Position numbers and translations under genes: made by a program. The notes under the pieces were generated by a model. That model had not been told where the DNA came from, did not search any database, and saw only the letters and a program-made list of their open reading frames with translations. This document shows positions 1 through 8,159 of a DNA stretch of 60,408 nucleotides, in pieces (the first letter of the stretch is position 1; the number at the start of each line of letters is the position of its first letter). Source of the stretch: Hylemonella sp. UBA6679 (GTDB taxonomy: Bacteria > Pseudomonadota > Gammaproteobacteria > Burkholderiales > Burkholderiaceae_C); NCBI GenBank assembly GCA_002454975.1, contig DKJZ01000026.1, positions 1 to 60,408 of the forward strand, read 5' to 3'.

Positions 1-199
1 TGTCCACCGTGAACATCACCAGCCCGAGCTTGCGCTCGCGGTAGTACGCGATGGTCTCTTCAATCGTGGGGCGGCGGCTGTTGCGAAAGTACTTGTCGGC
101 AGCGCGGTCGTACTCCTCGCCATAGCTGTCAAAGGGGTTCCAGCAACTCACCTCGGCGTGGGTGTGGATATCGATGGCCACCAAGTTTTTGTAATCCAT
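1..199 (-). CDS. Amidohydrolase-family protein, N-terminal part only
   Basis: The first 66 residues of a minus-strand gene that runs off the left edge. The start at 199 is preceded by a strong AGGAG ribosome site. The opening AIDIHTHAEV carries the HxH metal-ligand pair expected on strand 1 of amidohydrolase-2/ACMSD-type TIM barrels, and a TIEETIAYYRERKLGLVMFTVD segment follows. Such enzymes hydrolyse or decarboxylate small organic acids. The substrate cannot be told from this fragment. It diverges from a Bug receptor and a MarR regulator, which suggests a small aromatic or organic-acid catabolic locus; that is inference. Confidence 0.7.
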   Translation of the reverse strand, partial: MDYKNLVAIDIHTHAEVSCWNPFDSYGEEYDRAADKYFRNSRRPTIEETIAYYRERKLGLVMFTVD

Positions 200-309
200 G
201 CGGTTCTCCTAGGGTAAATCCTGAGCGCAGGGGGACCTGAGCCGCTTGATTTGATTATCTCTAATAACAATAATGAATTTCCAAAATTTAACAAGTCAGG
301 AGACACCCC
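200..309. promoter_or_regulatory. Divergent promoter region, amidohydrolase / Bug receptor
   Basis: A 110-bp intergenic stretch between divergent genes. Its right half is far more AT-rich than its surroundings (about 240-292), as expected for a promoter. An imperfect TTAT...ATAA symmetry around 256-274 could be a site for the MarR-type regulator encoded two genes downstream, but the match is weak. A clear AGGAG ribosome site precedes the Bug start. Confidence 0.35.
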
Positions 310-1323
310 ATGTCCAGCCGTCGTGATTTTCTCAACACCACCACCCTGGCCGGCCTCGCGGGTTGGGCCGGTTTGTCCGGCCTAAGCCTGCCGGCCATGG
401 CGCAAAGCAGCTTGCCCCTGGAGCAGGTCAAAATTTTGTATGGCTTCCCTGCGGGCAGCTCAGGCGACATCGTGGCGCGCCGTGTGGGTGAAAAAATGGC
501 GGGCAGCGCCTACACCCGCAACGCCGCCGTGGTGGAAAACAAACCCGGTGCTGGTGGGCGCATTGCCCTGGACGTGCTCAAACCCTCGGTGGCCGACGGC
601 TCGGTGCTCGCACTCACGCCCTACTCCATGCTCTCGCTGTTCCCGCACGTCTACAGCAAGCTCACCTACGATGCCTTCAAAGACTTTTTGCCCGTCTCTA
701 CAGCAGCCATCATGCAACATGGTTTGGCGGTGGGCCCGATGGTGCCCGAGAGCGTGAAGAACGTGAAAGACTTCCTGGCTTGGGCCAAAGCCAACCCGAA
801 AGACGCCAACTACGGCTCGCCCGGCGCAGGCTCAACCCCGCACTTCATTGGCGCTTTGCTCGGCCTGAACAACGGCGTGGACCTCAAGCACGTTCCTTAC
901 CGCGGCTCGGTGCCGGGCGTGACCGATGTGGTGGGCGGGCAAATTGCCGCCATGGTCACCCCGCACGGTGACTTCATTGCCAACCACCGCGCCGGCAAAA
1001 TGCGCATTTTGGGCACCTCAGGTGCCAAGCGCTCGCCGTTCGTGCCCGAGGTGCCCACCTTTGCCGAGCAAGGTTTCCCCGAGCTGGTGGTGGATGAATG
1101 GTTCGCGTTTTTTGCGCCAGCCAAAACCCCCGCTCACGTGATTGCTGCGGCCAACGCTGCGGTCAATGCCGCCGTCAAAGACAAGGGCATCATCGACAGC
1201 TTGGCCGTGGTGGGGCTGATTGCCCAAGGCTCCACGGTTGAAGAGCTGGCACGCAGCCAAAAAGAGCAGTTCGACCGCTGGGGGCCCTTGGTCAAACGCG
1301 TGGGCTTTACCGCCGAGTCCTGA
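310..1323 (+). CDS. Bug/TctC-family periplasmic solute-binding protein
   Basis: A 337-residue extracytoplasmic receptor of the tripartite tricarboxylate transporter (TctC/Bug) family. It starts with a Tat-type leader, SRRDFL at residues 3-8 followed by a hydrophobic stretch, with probable cleavage after AMA at about residue 31. The mature part opens with the family pattern around VKILYGFPAGSSGDIVARRV and later has the GSPGAGSTPHFIGALL and VPYRGSVPGVTDVVGGQI blocks typical of Bug proteins, which bind carboxylates. No TctA or TctB membrane genes are nearby, so it is an orphan receptor, as is common in Burkholderiales. A GTCAGGAG ribosome site lies just upstream. The ligand is unknown. Confidence 0.88.
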   Translation: MSSRRDFLNTTTLAGLAGWAGLSGLSLPAMAQSSLPLEQVKILYGFPAGSSGDIVARRVGEKMAGSAYTRNAAVVENKPGAGGRIALDVLKPSVADGSVLALTPYSMLSLFPHVYSKLTYDAFKDFLPVSTAAIMQHGLAVGPMVPESVKNVKDFLAWAKANPKDANYGSPGAGSTPHFIGALLGLNNGVDLKHVPYRGSVPGVTDVVGGQIAAMVTPHGDFIANHRAGKMRILGTSGAKRSPFVPEVPTFAEQGFPELVVDEWFAFFAPAKTPAHVIAAANAAVNAAVKDKGIIDSLAVVGLIAQGSTVEELARSQKEQFDRWGPLVKRVGFTAES

Positions 1324-1329
1324 GTCCCG

Positions 1330-1788
1330 ATGGCTGCCAAGCCAGACGGCAGGCCCGTCGACACCTCGGTGCTCGAAGGCCTGCTGGGCTACAACGCGCG
1401 GCGGGCCAGTTTGGCGGTGATCGGCCATTTTCTCCAGGACATGGCCGCTTTTGAGCTGCGCCCGGTGGAGTTCTCGGTGCTCACCCTGATTGCCTCTAAC
1501 CCCGGCATCACGGCGCGCCAGCTCTGCCAGCAGCTCGATGTGTTGCCCCCCAACCTGGTGGGCTTGCTCAACACGCTGGAGCAACGCGCGCTGATTCGCC
1601 GCGAGCCCCACCCCACCGACAAGCGGGCCAGCGCTTTGCACGTGGCAGACGGCGCGCAAACGCTGGTGCAACGCGCCCAAGCCCAGGCCCTGAAGTCTGA
1701 TGAAACCGCCTTGGCCCACCTCAGCGCCGACGAGCGCGCCACCCTCATGGCCCTGCTCAAGAAAGTTTACGCCCCCCAACAGCTATGA
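1330..1788 (+). CDS. MarR-family transcriptional regulator
   Basis: A 152-residue winged-helix protein. The segment around residues 57-85 (NPGITARQLCQQLDVLP...) is the MarR helix-turn-helix, and PHPTDKRASAL at about 93-103 is the wing. It starts 6 bp after the Bug receptor gene and is probably cotranscribed with it, so it is likely a local ligand-responsive repressor. Its last codons and its stop lie inside a copy of the dispersed palindromic repeat described separately (1778-1800), so the repeat supplies the native C-terminus. Confidence 0.85.
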   Translation: MAAKPDGRPVDTSVLEGLLGYNARRASLAVIGHFLQDMAAFELRPVEFSVLTLIASNPGITARQLCQQLDVLPPNLVGLLNTLEQRALIRREPHPTDKRASALHVADGAQTLVQRAQAQALKSDETALAHLSADERATLMALLKKVYAPQQL

Positions 1789-1800
1789 AACTTGTAGCGT
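1778..1800 (-). repeat. Dispersed TTGCT..ATAGCTGCT palindromic repeat, copy 1
   Basis: An imperfect inverted repeat, GCTATgaaacttGTAGC at its core, overlapping the last codons of the MarR gene. It aligns with six other copies in this window (near 9187, 19475, 31134, 32924, 50942 and 52658). Confidence 0.6.
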
Positions 1801-1882
1801 TCTGGGTTGCTGAGGCTATACTTCTGCCTCTTTGGCAGGCATGTCTGCCCCAACACAAATCCCATTCAGAGGAGTGCCCTTC

Positions 1883-2194
1883 ATGAGTTCGAAAGAAAAC
1901 GCAGCGGTTGGTCAATTGTTTGCCTTGCTCGAGTCACGCTACGCCTTGCGTGTGCTGTGGGCACTCAAAGACGGCCACGCGCAAACCTTTCGATTGCTGC
2001 AAGACAGCGTGGGTGGCATCACCCCCAACACCCTCAACACCCGCCTCAAAGAGCTGCGCTTGGCCAACCTGGTCACACACGGCAACGAGGGTTACGCGCT
2101 GACCACCCAGGGCCTGGACCTGCTCAAACGCCTGGGCGATTTGAACGCCTTTGCCAGCAAATGGGCCACAGCCCAGGCCAAGAAGGCCAAGTAA
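1883..2194 (+). CDS. HxlR-like winged-helix transcriptional regulator
   Basis: A 103-residue protein. The start at 1883 is chosen because an AGAGGAG ribosome site sits 7 bp before it; an in-frame start 51 bp upstream would add residues unlike the family. The body (FALLESRYALRVLWALKDGHAQTFRLLQ... TPNTLNTRLKELRLANLV... YALTTQGLDLL) is the usual HxlR/PadR-type winged helix, with a short helix pair, a recognition helix over TPNTLNTRLKEL, and a wing. HxlR proteins act as dimeric repressors or activators. The target is unknown. A simple promoter serving the downstream FKBP gene may start in the gap after it. Confidence 0.75.
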   Translation: MSSKENAAVGQLFALLESRYALRVLWALKDGHAQTFRLLQDSVGGITPNTLNTRLKELRLANLVTHGNEGYALTTQGLDLLKRLGDLNAFASKWATAQAKKAK

Positions 2195-2291
2195 GTCTGG
2201 CGACCAGCTAGGCGGTGGCTGGCATAATTGCGGGTTTGGCCGGTGGGCGGGCTTTGTCCACCAGGCTGTTAGCAACCTCTAAGGACACCCC

Positions 2292-2645
2292 ATGATCACC
2301 ACCCCCTCTGGCCTGCAGTACCTCGACACCACCGAAGGCAACGGCCCCGTGGCCACCAAAGGCCAAAGCGTGACCGTGCACTACACCGGCTGGCTCTACA
2401 ACGATGGCGTGCAGGGCAGCAAGTTTGACTCCAGCAAAGACCGCCGCGACCCGTTTGTGTTCTCGCTGGGCGCTGGCATGGTCATCCGCGGCTGGGACGA
2501 AGGCGTGGCTGGCATGAAAGTGGGCGGCGCACGCACCCTGATCATTCCCGCCGAGCTGGGCTATGGCGCGCGCGGCGCTGGTGGTGTGATTCCCCCCAAC
2601 GCCACCCTGAAGTTTGATGTGGAGTTGTTGGGCGTGGCTGGCTGA
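2292..2645 (+). CDS. FKBP-type peptidyl-prolyl cis-trans isomerase
   Basis: A 117-residue single-domain FKBP that catalyses cis-trans isomerisation of prolyl bonds in folding proteins. The family signatures are in order: VTVHYTGWLYNDG, KFDSSKDRRDPFVFSLGAGMVIRGWDEGV, GMKVGGARTLIIPAELGYGARGAGGVIPPNATLKFDVELL. There is no signal peptide, so it is cytoplasmic. An ACCTCTAAGGAC ribosome site precedes the start. It lies just upstream of grpE-dnaK-dnaJ, which fits a chaperone neighbourhood, but a strong terminator follows it, so it is probably transcribed separately. Confidence 0.92.
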   Translation: MITTPSGLQYLDTTEGNGPVATKGQSVTVHYTGWLYNDGVQGSKFDSSKDRRDPFVFSLGAGMVIRGWDEGVAGMKVGGARTLIIPAELGYGARGAGGVIPPNATLKFDVELLGVAG

Positions 2646-2667
2646 TCAGCCCCGCCTTGCTGACAGT

Positions 2668-2695
2668 GGCCTGGACATGTCCAGGCCTTTTTCTT
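2668..2695 (+). terminator. Intrinsic terminator after the FKBP gene
   Basis: A perfect 20-bp palindrome, GGCCTGGACA/TGTCCAGGCC, followed directly by TTTTTCTT. It separates the FKBP gene from grpE. Confidence 0.85.
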
Positions 2696-2704
2696 GTCCG
2701 GCCC

Positions 2705-2732
2705 CTTGAAATCGACAAGCCTGCCTGCAAAT
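2705..2732 (+). promoter_or_regulatory. Candidate sigma-32 promoter for grpE (weak)
   Basis: A perfect CTTGAAA heat-shock -35 element at 2705-2711 is followed after 13 bp by CTGCAAAT, a poor match to CCCCATNT. Position, downstream of the FKBP terminator and about 55-80 bp before grpE, is right. The -10 is weak, so this is tentative. Confidence 0.35.
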
Positions 2733-2785
2733 GGCAAAAAACAACGTCGTCAAGCCCCGGCTTGCTAACTTTTGAATGTTCCGCC

Positions 2786-3313
2786 ATGTCTGAGCCCACA
2801 CCCCACCCCGAATCCCAAGGCGACAACGCACCCGCTTCTGAGTTGGATGCTTTGTCCCAAGCCCAAGCTGACCTGGCCATCTTGCAGGCCAAAAACGCCG
2901 ACCTGGCCGACCAATACCTGCGCGCCAAGGCCGAAGCCGAAAACGCCCGCCGCCGCGCCGAAGACGAAATCGCCAAAGCCCGCAAATTTGCCGTGGAGAG
3001 CTTTGCCGAGAGCCTGCTGCCTGTGACCGACAGCCTGGAGGCTGGCTTGGTGATCAAAGACGCCACCCCTGAGCAAATCCGCGAAGGCGCCCAAGCCACC
3101 CTGCGCCAACTCACGGCAGCCCTGGAGCGCAACAAAGTCATGGCCATCAACCCGGCCGCAGGCGAGAAATTTGACCCCCATCAACACCAAGCCATCAGTG
3201 TGGTGCCGGCCGATCAGGACGCCAATACAGTGGTCACGGTGTTGCAAAAGGGTTACCTGATTGCAGAGCGAGTCTTGCGCCCAGCGCTGGTCACGGTGGC
3301 TGCGCCCAAATAA
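2786..3313 (+). CDS. grpE: Nucleotide exchange factor GrpE
   Basis: A 175-residue protein starting at MSEPTPHPE. It has an acidic and polar N-terminus, a long helical coiled-coil stretch (about residues 28-75, SQAQADLAILQAKNADLADQ and after), a four-helix segment, and a C-terminal beta domain with INPAAGEKFDPHQHQAISVV. The length is at the short end for the family. GrpE releases ADP from DnaK and so drives its substrate cycle. An in-frame upstream start 129 bp earlier would run through the terminator region and is rejected. It lies directly upstream of dnaK. Confidence 0.93.
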   Translation: MSEPTPHPESQGDNAPASELDALSQAQADLAILQAKNADLADQYLRAKAEAENARRRAEDEIAKARKFAVESFAESLLPVTDSLEAGLVIKDATPEQIREGAQATLRQLTAALERNKVMAINPAAGEKFDPHQHQAISVVPADQDANTVVTVLQKGYLIAERVLRPALVTVAAPK

Positions 3314-3397
3314 GCCTGGGCCCCCTAGCAACTGCCACAACTGCCACACCCGCCAACCCGACTCAACACACCTGCGCACGGTTGGCCAAAACCAAGC

Positions 3398-3425
3398 CTT
3401 GAAAAAATCAGGGCCAACCTCACTT
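3398..3425 (+). promoter_or_regulatory. Candidate sigma-32 (heat-shock) promoter for dnaK
   Basis: CTTGAAA at 3398-3404, 13 bp spacing, then CCTCACTT at 3418-3425, close to the sigma-32 consensus CTTGAAA-N13-CCCCATNT. It lies 32 bp before the dnaK start. No CIRCE element was seen, so sigma-32 rather than HrcA control is suggested. Confidence 0.55.
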
Positions 3426-3456
3426 AACACACATCAAATAAAACTTGGAGTTTCAC

Positions 3457-5406
3457 ATGGGAAAAATCATTGGCATCGATCTGGGCACCACCAACAGCTG
3501 CGTGTCCATCATGGAAGGCAACACCACCAAGGTGATTGAGAATTCCGAGGGCGCGCGCACCACCCCTTCCATCGTGGCTTACCAGGAAGACGGCGAAGTG
3601 CTGGTGGGCGCCTCGGCCAAGCGCCAGGCGGTGACCAACCCCAAAAACACCCTCTACGCCATCAAGCGTTTGATCGGCCGCAAGTTTGCTGAAAAAGAAG
3701 TTCAAAAAGACATCAACCTGATGCCCTACAGCATCGTGGCAGCCGACAACGGCGACGCTTGGGTGGAAGTGCGCGGCAAGCAAATTTCTGCCCAGCAGGT
3801 CAGCGCCGACATTCTGCGCAAGATGAAGAAAACCGCCGAGGACTACCTGGGCGAAACCGTGACCGAGGCGGTCATCACCGTGCCGGCTTACTTCAACGAC
3901 GCCCAGCGCCAAGCCACCAAAGACGCCGGCCGCATTGCTGGCCTGGAAGTCAAGCGCATCATCAACGAGCCCACCGCGGCAGCCCTGGCCTTTGGCCTGG
4001 ACAAAACCGAAAAAGGCGACCGCAAAATTGCGGTGTATGACCTGGGTGGCGGCACCTTTGACGTGTCCATCATCGAGATTGCCGATGTGGATGGCGAGAA
4101 ACAGTTCGAGGTGCTCTCCACCAACGGCGACACCTTCTTGGGCGGTGAAGACTTCGACCAGCGCATCATCGACTACATCATTGCCGAGTTCAAACGCGAG
4201 CAAGGCGTGGACCTGTCCAAAGACGTGCTGGCCTTGCAGCGCCTCAAAGAAGCCGCTGAAAAAGCCAAAATCGAGCTCTCCGGTTCGGCCTCCACCGATG
4301 TGAACCTGCCCTACATCACCGCAGACGCCACCGGCCCCAAGCACTTGAACGTCAAGCTCACCCGCGCCAAGCTCGAAAGCCTGGTCGACGAGCTGATTGA
4401 GCGCACCATCGCGCCTTGCCGCACCGCCATCAAAGACGCAGGCGTGAGCGTGAGCGACATCGACGACGTGATCCTGGTGGGCGGTATGACCCGCATGCCC
4501 AAGGTGCAAGACAAGGTCAAAGAGTTCTTCGGCAAAGACCCCCGCAAAGACGTCAACCCCGACGAAGCCGTGGCTGTGGGCGCGGCCATCCAAGGCCAGG
4601 TTCTGAGTGGCGACCGCAAAGACGTGCTGCTGCTCGACGTGACCCCGCTGTCTTTGGGCATTGAAACCCTGGGTGGTGTCATGACCAAGATGATCAGCAA
4701 GAACACCACGATTCCCACCAAGTTTGCGCAGAGCTTTTCTACCGCCGACGACAACCAGCCCGCGGTGACCATCAAGGTCTTCCAGGGTGAGCGCGAGATT
4801 GCCTCGGGCAACAAGCTGCTGGGCGAGTTCAACCTCGAGGGCATTCCGCCCGCACCACGTGGCGTGCCGCAAATTGAAGTGAGCTTTGACATCGACGCCA
4901 ACGGCATCTTGCACGTGGGCGCCAAAGACAAAGGCACCGGCAAAGAAAACAAGATCACCATCAAAGCCAACTCGGGCCTGAGCGAAGCCGAGATCCAGCA
5001 GATGGTCAAAGACGCCGAACTCAACGCTGCTGAAGACAAGAAAAAACTTGAAATCGTGCAGGCCAAGAATTCGGGCGAAGCCAATGTGCACAGCGTCAAG
5101 AAGAGCTTGGCCGAGTACGGCGAGAAGATTGACGCGGCTGAGAAAGAAAAGATCGAAGCTGCCATCAAAGAGCTGGAAGAAGCCCTCAAAGGCGACGACA
5201 AGGCCGCGATTGAAGCCAAGTCTGAAGCCCTCATGACCACCAGCCAAAAACTGGGCGAAGCCATGTACGCCGAGCAGCAAGCCGCAGCGGCTGCCGCCGG
5301 CCCCTCAGGTGCGGGCGCAGGTGCAGGCGGCGCAGGTGCCGAGCAAGCACGCCCCGCAGATGACAATGTCGTGGACGCTGAGGTGAAGGAAGTCAAAAAA
5401 GGCTAA
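3457..5406 (+). CDS. dnaK: Molecular chaperone DnaK (Hsp70)
   Basis: A 649-residue Hsp70. The start at 3457 gives the canonical MGKIIGIDLGTTNSCV and has a TTGGAG ribosome site; a start four codons earlier is not family-like. The ATPase domain shows the phosphate-binding loop DLGTTNSCV, the VPAYFNDAQRQATKDAG block, INEPTAAALAFGLDK and YDLGGGTFDVSI. The substrate-binding domain has LLLDVTPLSLGIETLGGVMTKMI, and the helical lid ends in a Gly/Ala-rich tail and the NVVDAEVKEVKK terminus. It binds exposed hydrophobic segments of client proteins with DnaJ and GrpE, which flank it. Confidence 0.97.
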   Translation: MGKIIGIDLGTTNSCVSIMEGNTTKVIENSEGARTTPSIVAYQEDGEVLVGASAKRQAVTNPKNTLYAIKRLIGRKFAEKEVQKDINLMPYSIVAADNGDAWVEVRGKQISAQQVSADILRKMKKTAEDYLGETVTEAVITVPAYFNDAQRQATKDAGRIAGLEVKRIINEPTAAALAFGLDKTEKGDRKIAVYDLGGGTFDVSIIEIADVDGEKQFEVLSTNGDTFLGGEDFDQRIIDYIIAEFKREQGVDLSKDVLALQRLKEAAEKAKIELSGSASTDVNLPYITADATGPKHLNVKLTRAKLESLVDELIERTIAPCRTAIKDAGVSVSDIDDVILVGGMTRMPKVQDKVKEFFGKDPRKDVNPDEAVAVGAAIQGQVLSGDRKDVLLLDVTPLSLGIETLGGVMTKMISKNTTIPTKFAQSFSTADDNQPAVTIKVFQGEREIASGNKLLGEFNLEGIPPAPRGVPQIEVSFDIDANGILHVGAKDKGTGKENKITIKANSGLSEAEIQQMVKDAELNAAEDKKKLEIVQAKNSGEANVHSVKKSLAEYGEKIDAAEKEKIEAAIKELEEALKGDDKAAIEAKSEALMTTSQKLGEAMYAEQQAAAAAAGPSGAGAGAGGAGAEQARPADDNVVDAEVKEVKKG

Positions 5407-5425
5407 GCTCAACCCTCACGGGTTC

Positions 5426-5467
5426 GCCGCGTTGATCTGGTCTTCAAGGACTGGCAACGCGGCTTTT
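5426..5467 (+). terminator. Intrinsic terminator between dnaK and dnaJ
   Basis: A nine-base-pair stem GCCGCGTTG / CAACGCGGC with a 20-nt loop, followed by TTTT. It lies 20 bp after the dnaK stop and 20 bp before the dnaJ start, so dnaJ expression may depend on partial read-through. Confidence 0.7.
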
Positions 5468-5486
5468 GACTGATAGAGACCGCAAC

Positions 5487-6617
5487 ATGGCCAAACGAGA
5501 CTATTACGAAGTGCTGGGCTTGCCCAAAGGGGCGTCCGAAGAGGACATCAAAAAAGCCTACCGCAAGCTGGCAATGAAATTCCACCCGGACCGCAACCAG
5601 GGGGAAGACGCCAAGGTGGCGGAAGAGAAATTCAAAGAGGTCAAAGAGGCCTACGAGATGCTCTCTGACAGCCAAAAACGCGCCGCCTACGACCAGTATG
5701 GCCATGCCGGCGTGGACCCCAACATGCGCGGCGGCGCAGAGGGCTTTGGCGGCGGCGGGTTTGCAGAAGCTTTCGGCGACATTTTTGGCGACATGTTTGG
5801 CCAGCAACGCCGTGGCGGCGGTGGCCGTCAGGTCTACCGCGGTGGCGACCTGAGCTATGCCATGGAAGTCACGCTGGAAGAAGCCGCGCGTGGCAAAGAC
5901 GCGCAAATTCGCATCCCCAGCTGGGACAACTGCGACACCTGCGGCGGCTCGGGCGCCAAGCCCGGCACCCAGGCCAAAACCTGTAACACCTGCCACGGCT
6001 CGGGCGCGGTGCAAATGCGCCAAGGTTTTTTCAGCGTGCAACAAACCTGCCCACACTGCCAAGGCAAGGGCAAGGTCATTCCCGACCCTTGCGGTGCTTG
6101 CAGTGGCCAAGGCCGCATCAAGCGTCAAAAAACCCTGGAAGTGAAAATCCCAGCGGGCATCGACGACGGCATGCGCATCCGCAGCTCGGGCAATGGCGAG
6201 CCAGGCACCAACGGCGGCCCACCGGGCGACCTCTACATTGAGATTCGCCTGCGCAAGCACGAGATTTTTGAGCGCGACGGTGACGACCTGCACTGCTCGG
6301 TGCCCATCAGCATGGTGACTGCCGCCTTGGGTGGCGAAATTGATGTGCCCACGCTCGACGGCAAAGCCGCCATCGACATTCCTGAAGGCACGCAACACGG
6401 TAAGCAGTTCCGCTTGCGCGGCAAAGGCATCAAGGGCGTGCGCTCGAGCTACCCTGGCGATTTGTACTGCCACATCGCCATTGAAACGCCCGTCAAACTC
6501 AGCGAGCACCAGCGCAAGCTGCTCAAAGAGCTCGACGAGTCGCTCAAAAAAGGCGGCGGCAAACACTCGCCCAATGAAAACAGCTGGACCGACCGCTTGA
6601 AAAACTTCTTCAGTTGA
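5487..6617 (+). CDS. dnaJ: Co-chaperone DnaJ (Hsp40)
   Basis: A 376-residue type I Hsp40. The start at 5487 gives MAKRDYYEVLGL. The J domain carries the HPD motif at residues 33-35, which stimulates the DnaK ATPase. A Gly/Phe-rich linker follows (GGAEGFGGGGFAEAFGDIFGDMF), then four zinc-binding CxxCxGxG repeats (CDTCGGSG, CNTCHGSG, CPHCQGKG, CGACSGQG) and the C-terminal substrate-binding domains. All key residues are present. It is downstream of dnaK but separated from it by a hairpin terminator. Confidence 0.97.
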   Translation: MAKRDYYEVLGLPKGASEEDIKKAYRKLAMKFHPDRNQGEDAKVAEEKFKEVKEAYEMLSDSQKRAAYDQYGHAGVDPNMRGGAEGFGGGGFAEAFGDIFGDMFGQQRRGGGGRQVYRGGDLSYAMEVTLEEAARGKDAQIRIPSWDNCDTCGGSGAKPGTQAKTCNTCHGSGAVQMRQGFFSVQQTCPHCQGKGKVIPDPCGACSGQGRIKRQKTLEVKIPAGIDDGMRIRSSGNGEPGTNGGPPGDLYIEIRLRKHEIFERDGDDLHCSVPISMVTAALGGEIDVPTLDGKAAIDIPEGTQHGKQFRLRGKGIKGVRSSYPGDLYCHIAIETPVKLSEHQRKLLKELDESLKKGGGKHSPNENSWTDRLKNFFS

Positions 6618-6649
6618 TTGCCGCTGGGCGTTTGACCCACATCAAGCCA

Positions 6650-6686
6650 AGCCGTGAACGGGTCCGCCCTTCACGGCTTTTTCTTT
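6650..6686 (+). terminator. Intrinsic terminator after dnaJ
   Basis: Stem AGCCGTGAA / TTCACGGCT with an 11-nt loop, followed by TTTTCTTT. It closes the chaperone block. Confidence 0.85.
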
Positions 6687-6713
6687 ATGCTGGGCGCTCA
6701 CTGAAGGGCACAC

Positions 6714-8078
6714 ATGGGCACGAGCATCACATTTCTGGGTGGGGCCGACACGGTCACCGGCTCCAAATACCTGGTGCGCCATGAGCAGCACACCCTGCTG
6801 GTGGACTGCGGGTTGTTTCAGGGCTACAAGCAGCTGCGCCTGCGCAACTGGACGCCCCTGCCAATCGCCTCAGCCGACATCCAAGCTGTGGTCCTGACCC
6901 ACGGTCACCTCGACCACAGCGGGCACCTGCCGCTGTTGGCCAAACAGGGCTTCCAAGGCCCGGTGTACGCCACGGCAGGCACACGTGATCTGTGCGGTAT
7001 TTTGCTGCCCGACAGCGGCCATATTCAAGAAGAAGACGCCGCCTTTGCCAACCGCCATGGTTTTTCTAAACACACCCCGGCCTTGCCGCTCTACACCAAG
7101 CAAGACGCGCTCAATTGCCTGCCGCTCATCAAGGTGGAGAATTTTGGCCAACCCTTTGCGCCCTTTCCCGGCTGGCAACTCACCTTCTCACACGCCGGTC
7201 ATATTTTGGGAGCAGCGAGTTTATTGATTGAGGTGGCGGGGCGGCGTATTTTGTTCTCGGGCGACCTGGGGCGCACCGATGACATGATGATGCGCGCCCC
7301 CGACCGCGCGCCGGCGGCCGACACGGTGATCATCGAGTCCACCTACGGCGACCGCGAGCACCCCCATGAAGACGTGTTGGCCGAACTCGGGCCGGCCCTG
7401 CACAAACTCGCGCAGCGTGGCGGCGTGGCCGTGGTGCCGGTGTTTGCGGTGGGGCGTGCGCAAGAAATTTTGCACGCCATCTCGCAGCTCAAAATCACCG
7501 GGGTGATCCCGACCTCGCTACCGGTGTTTCTCGACAGCCCCATGGCTGTGCACACCACGCAGCTCATGGGGCACTACATGGACGAGCACCAGCTCAGCCT
7601 GCAGCAGGTGCGCGCCTTGACGCACAGCGCCACCATGGTGGTCACGCCCGAAGCCTCCAAAGCGCTGGCACGCAGGCATGGCCCCATGGTGATTTTGGCC
7701 GCCAGCGGCATGGCCACAGGCGGGCGGGTGCTGCACCACCTGAGCTTGTATGCCAGCGACCACCGCAACATGGTGGTGCTCACAGGTTTTCAGGCGCCTG
7801 GCACGCGGGGTGCGAGCCTGGCCGAACACCAAGGCAGCGTGCGCATCCACGGGCGGGATGTGACGGTCAACGCCGAGGTGGTGCAGCTGCAATCGGCCTC
7901 AGCGCATGCCGATGCTAAGCAGCTCATGGCCTGGCTGCGCACCCTGCCCGAGCGGCCCGACCAGGTCTACATCGTGCACGGCGAGCGGGGCCCGTCCGAC
8001 ACCTTGCGCCGGCGCATCAAGCACGAGCTGGGCTGGCGCGCCCTGGTGCCCGAGCACGGCTCGGTGTGGCCAACCTAG
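6714..8078 (+). CDS. MBL-fold hydrolase with beta-CASP and RNA-specificity domains
   Basis: A 454-residue metallo-beta-lactamase-fold protein of the CPSF73/Ysh1-like group. Motif II is THGHLDH at about residues 62-68, giving zinc ligands; SHAGHILGAAS and FSGDLGR provide further ligands. The beta-CASP insertion follows (ESTYGDREH, VPVFAVGRAQEIL), then the C-terminal ASGMATGGRVLHHL, SAHADAKQLMAWL and VYIVHGE segments. Members are endo- or exoribonucleases acting in RNA processing. A role in bacterial RNA decay or processing is likely, but the substrate is unknown. It has its own position after the dnaJ terminator. Confidence 0.9.
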   Translation: MGTSITFLGGADTVTGSKYLVRHEQHTLLVDCGLFQGYKQLRLRNWTPLPIASADIQAVVLTHGHLDHSGHLPLLAKQGFQGPVYATAGTRDLCGILLPDSGHIQEEDAAFANRHGFSKHTPALPLYTKQDALNCLPLIKVENFGQPFAPFPGWQLTFSHAGHILGAASLLIEVAGRRILFSGDLGRTDDMMMRAPDRAPAADTVIIESTYGDREHPHEDVLAELGPALHKLAQRGGVAVVPVFAVGRAQEILHAISQLKITGVIPTSLPVFLDSPMAVHTTQLMGHYMDEHQLSLQQVRALTHSATMVVTPEASKALARRHGPMVILAASGMATGGRVLHHLSLYASDHRNMVVLTGFQAPGTRGASLAEHQGSVRIHGRDVTVNAEVVQLQSASAHADAKQLMAWLRTLPERPDQVYIVHGERGPSDTLRRRIKHELGWRALVPEHGSVWPT

Positions 8079-8159
8079 TGCTTCAGCTCTCGAGCAACAC
8101 TTCGTGGGCCGACGAGGCTAGGCCAAGGTGATGCTGCCGCTTGGGCAGCTCACCTGAAG

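Noticed and set aside
3424..5280. A 618-codon open frame antisense to dnaK
   Set aside because: It is the mirror of a GC-rich, codon-biased gene; its translation is repetitive and has no family resemblance, while the plus strand encodes complete DnaK.
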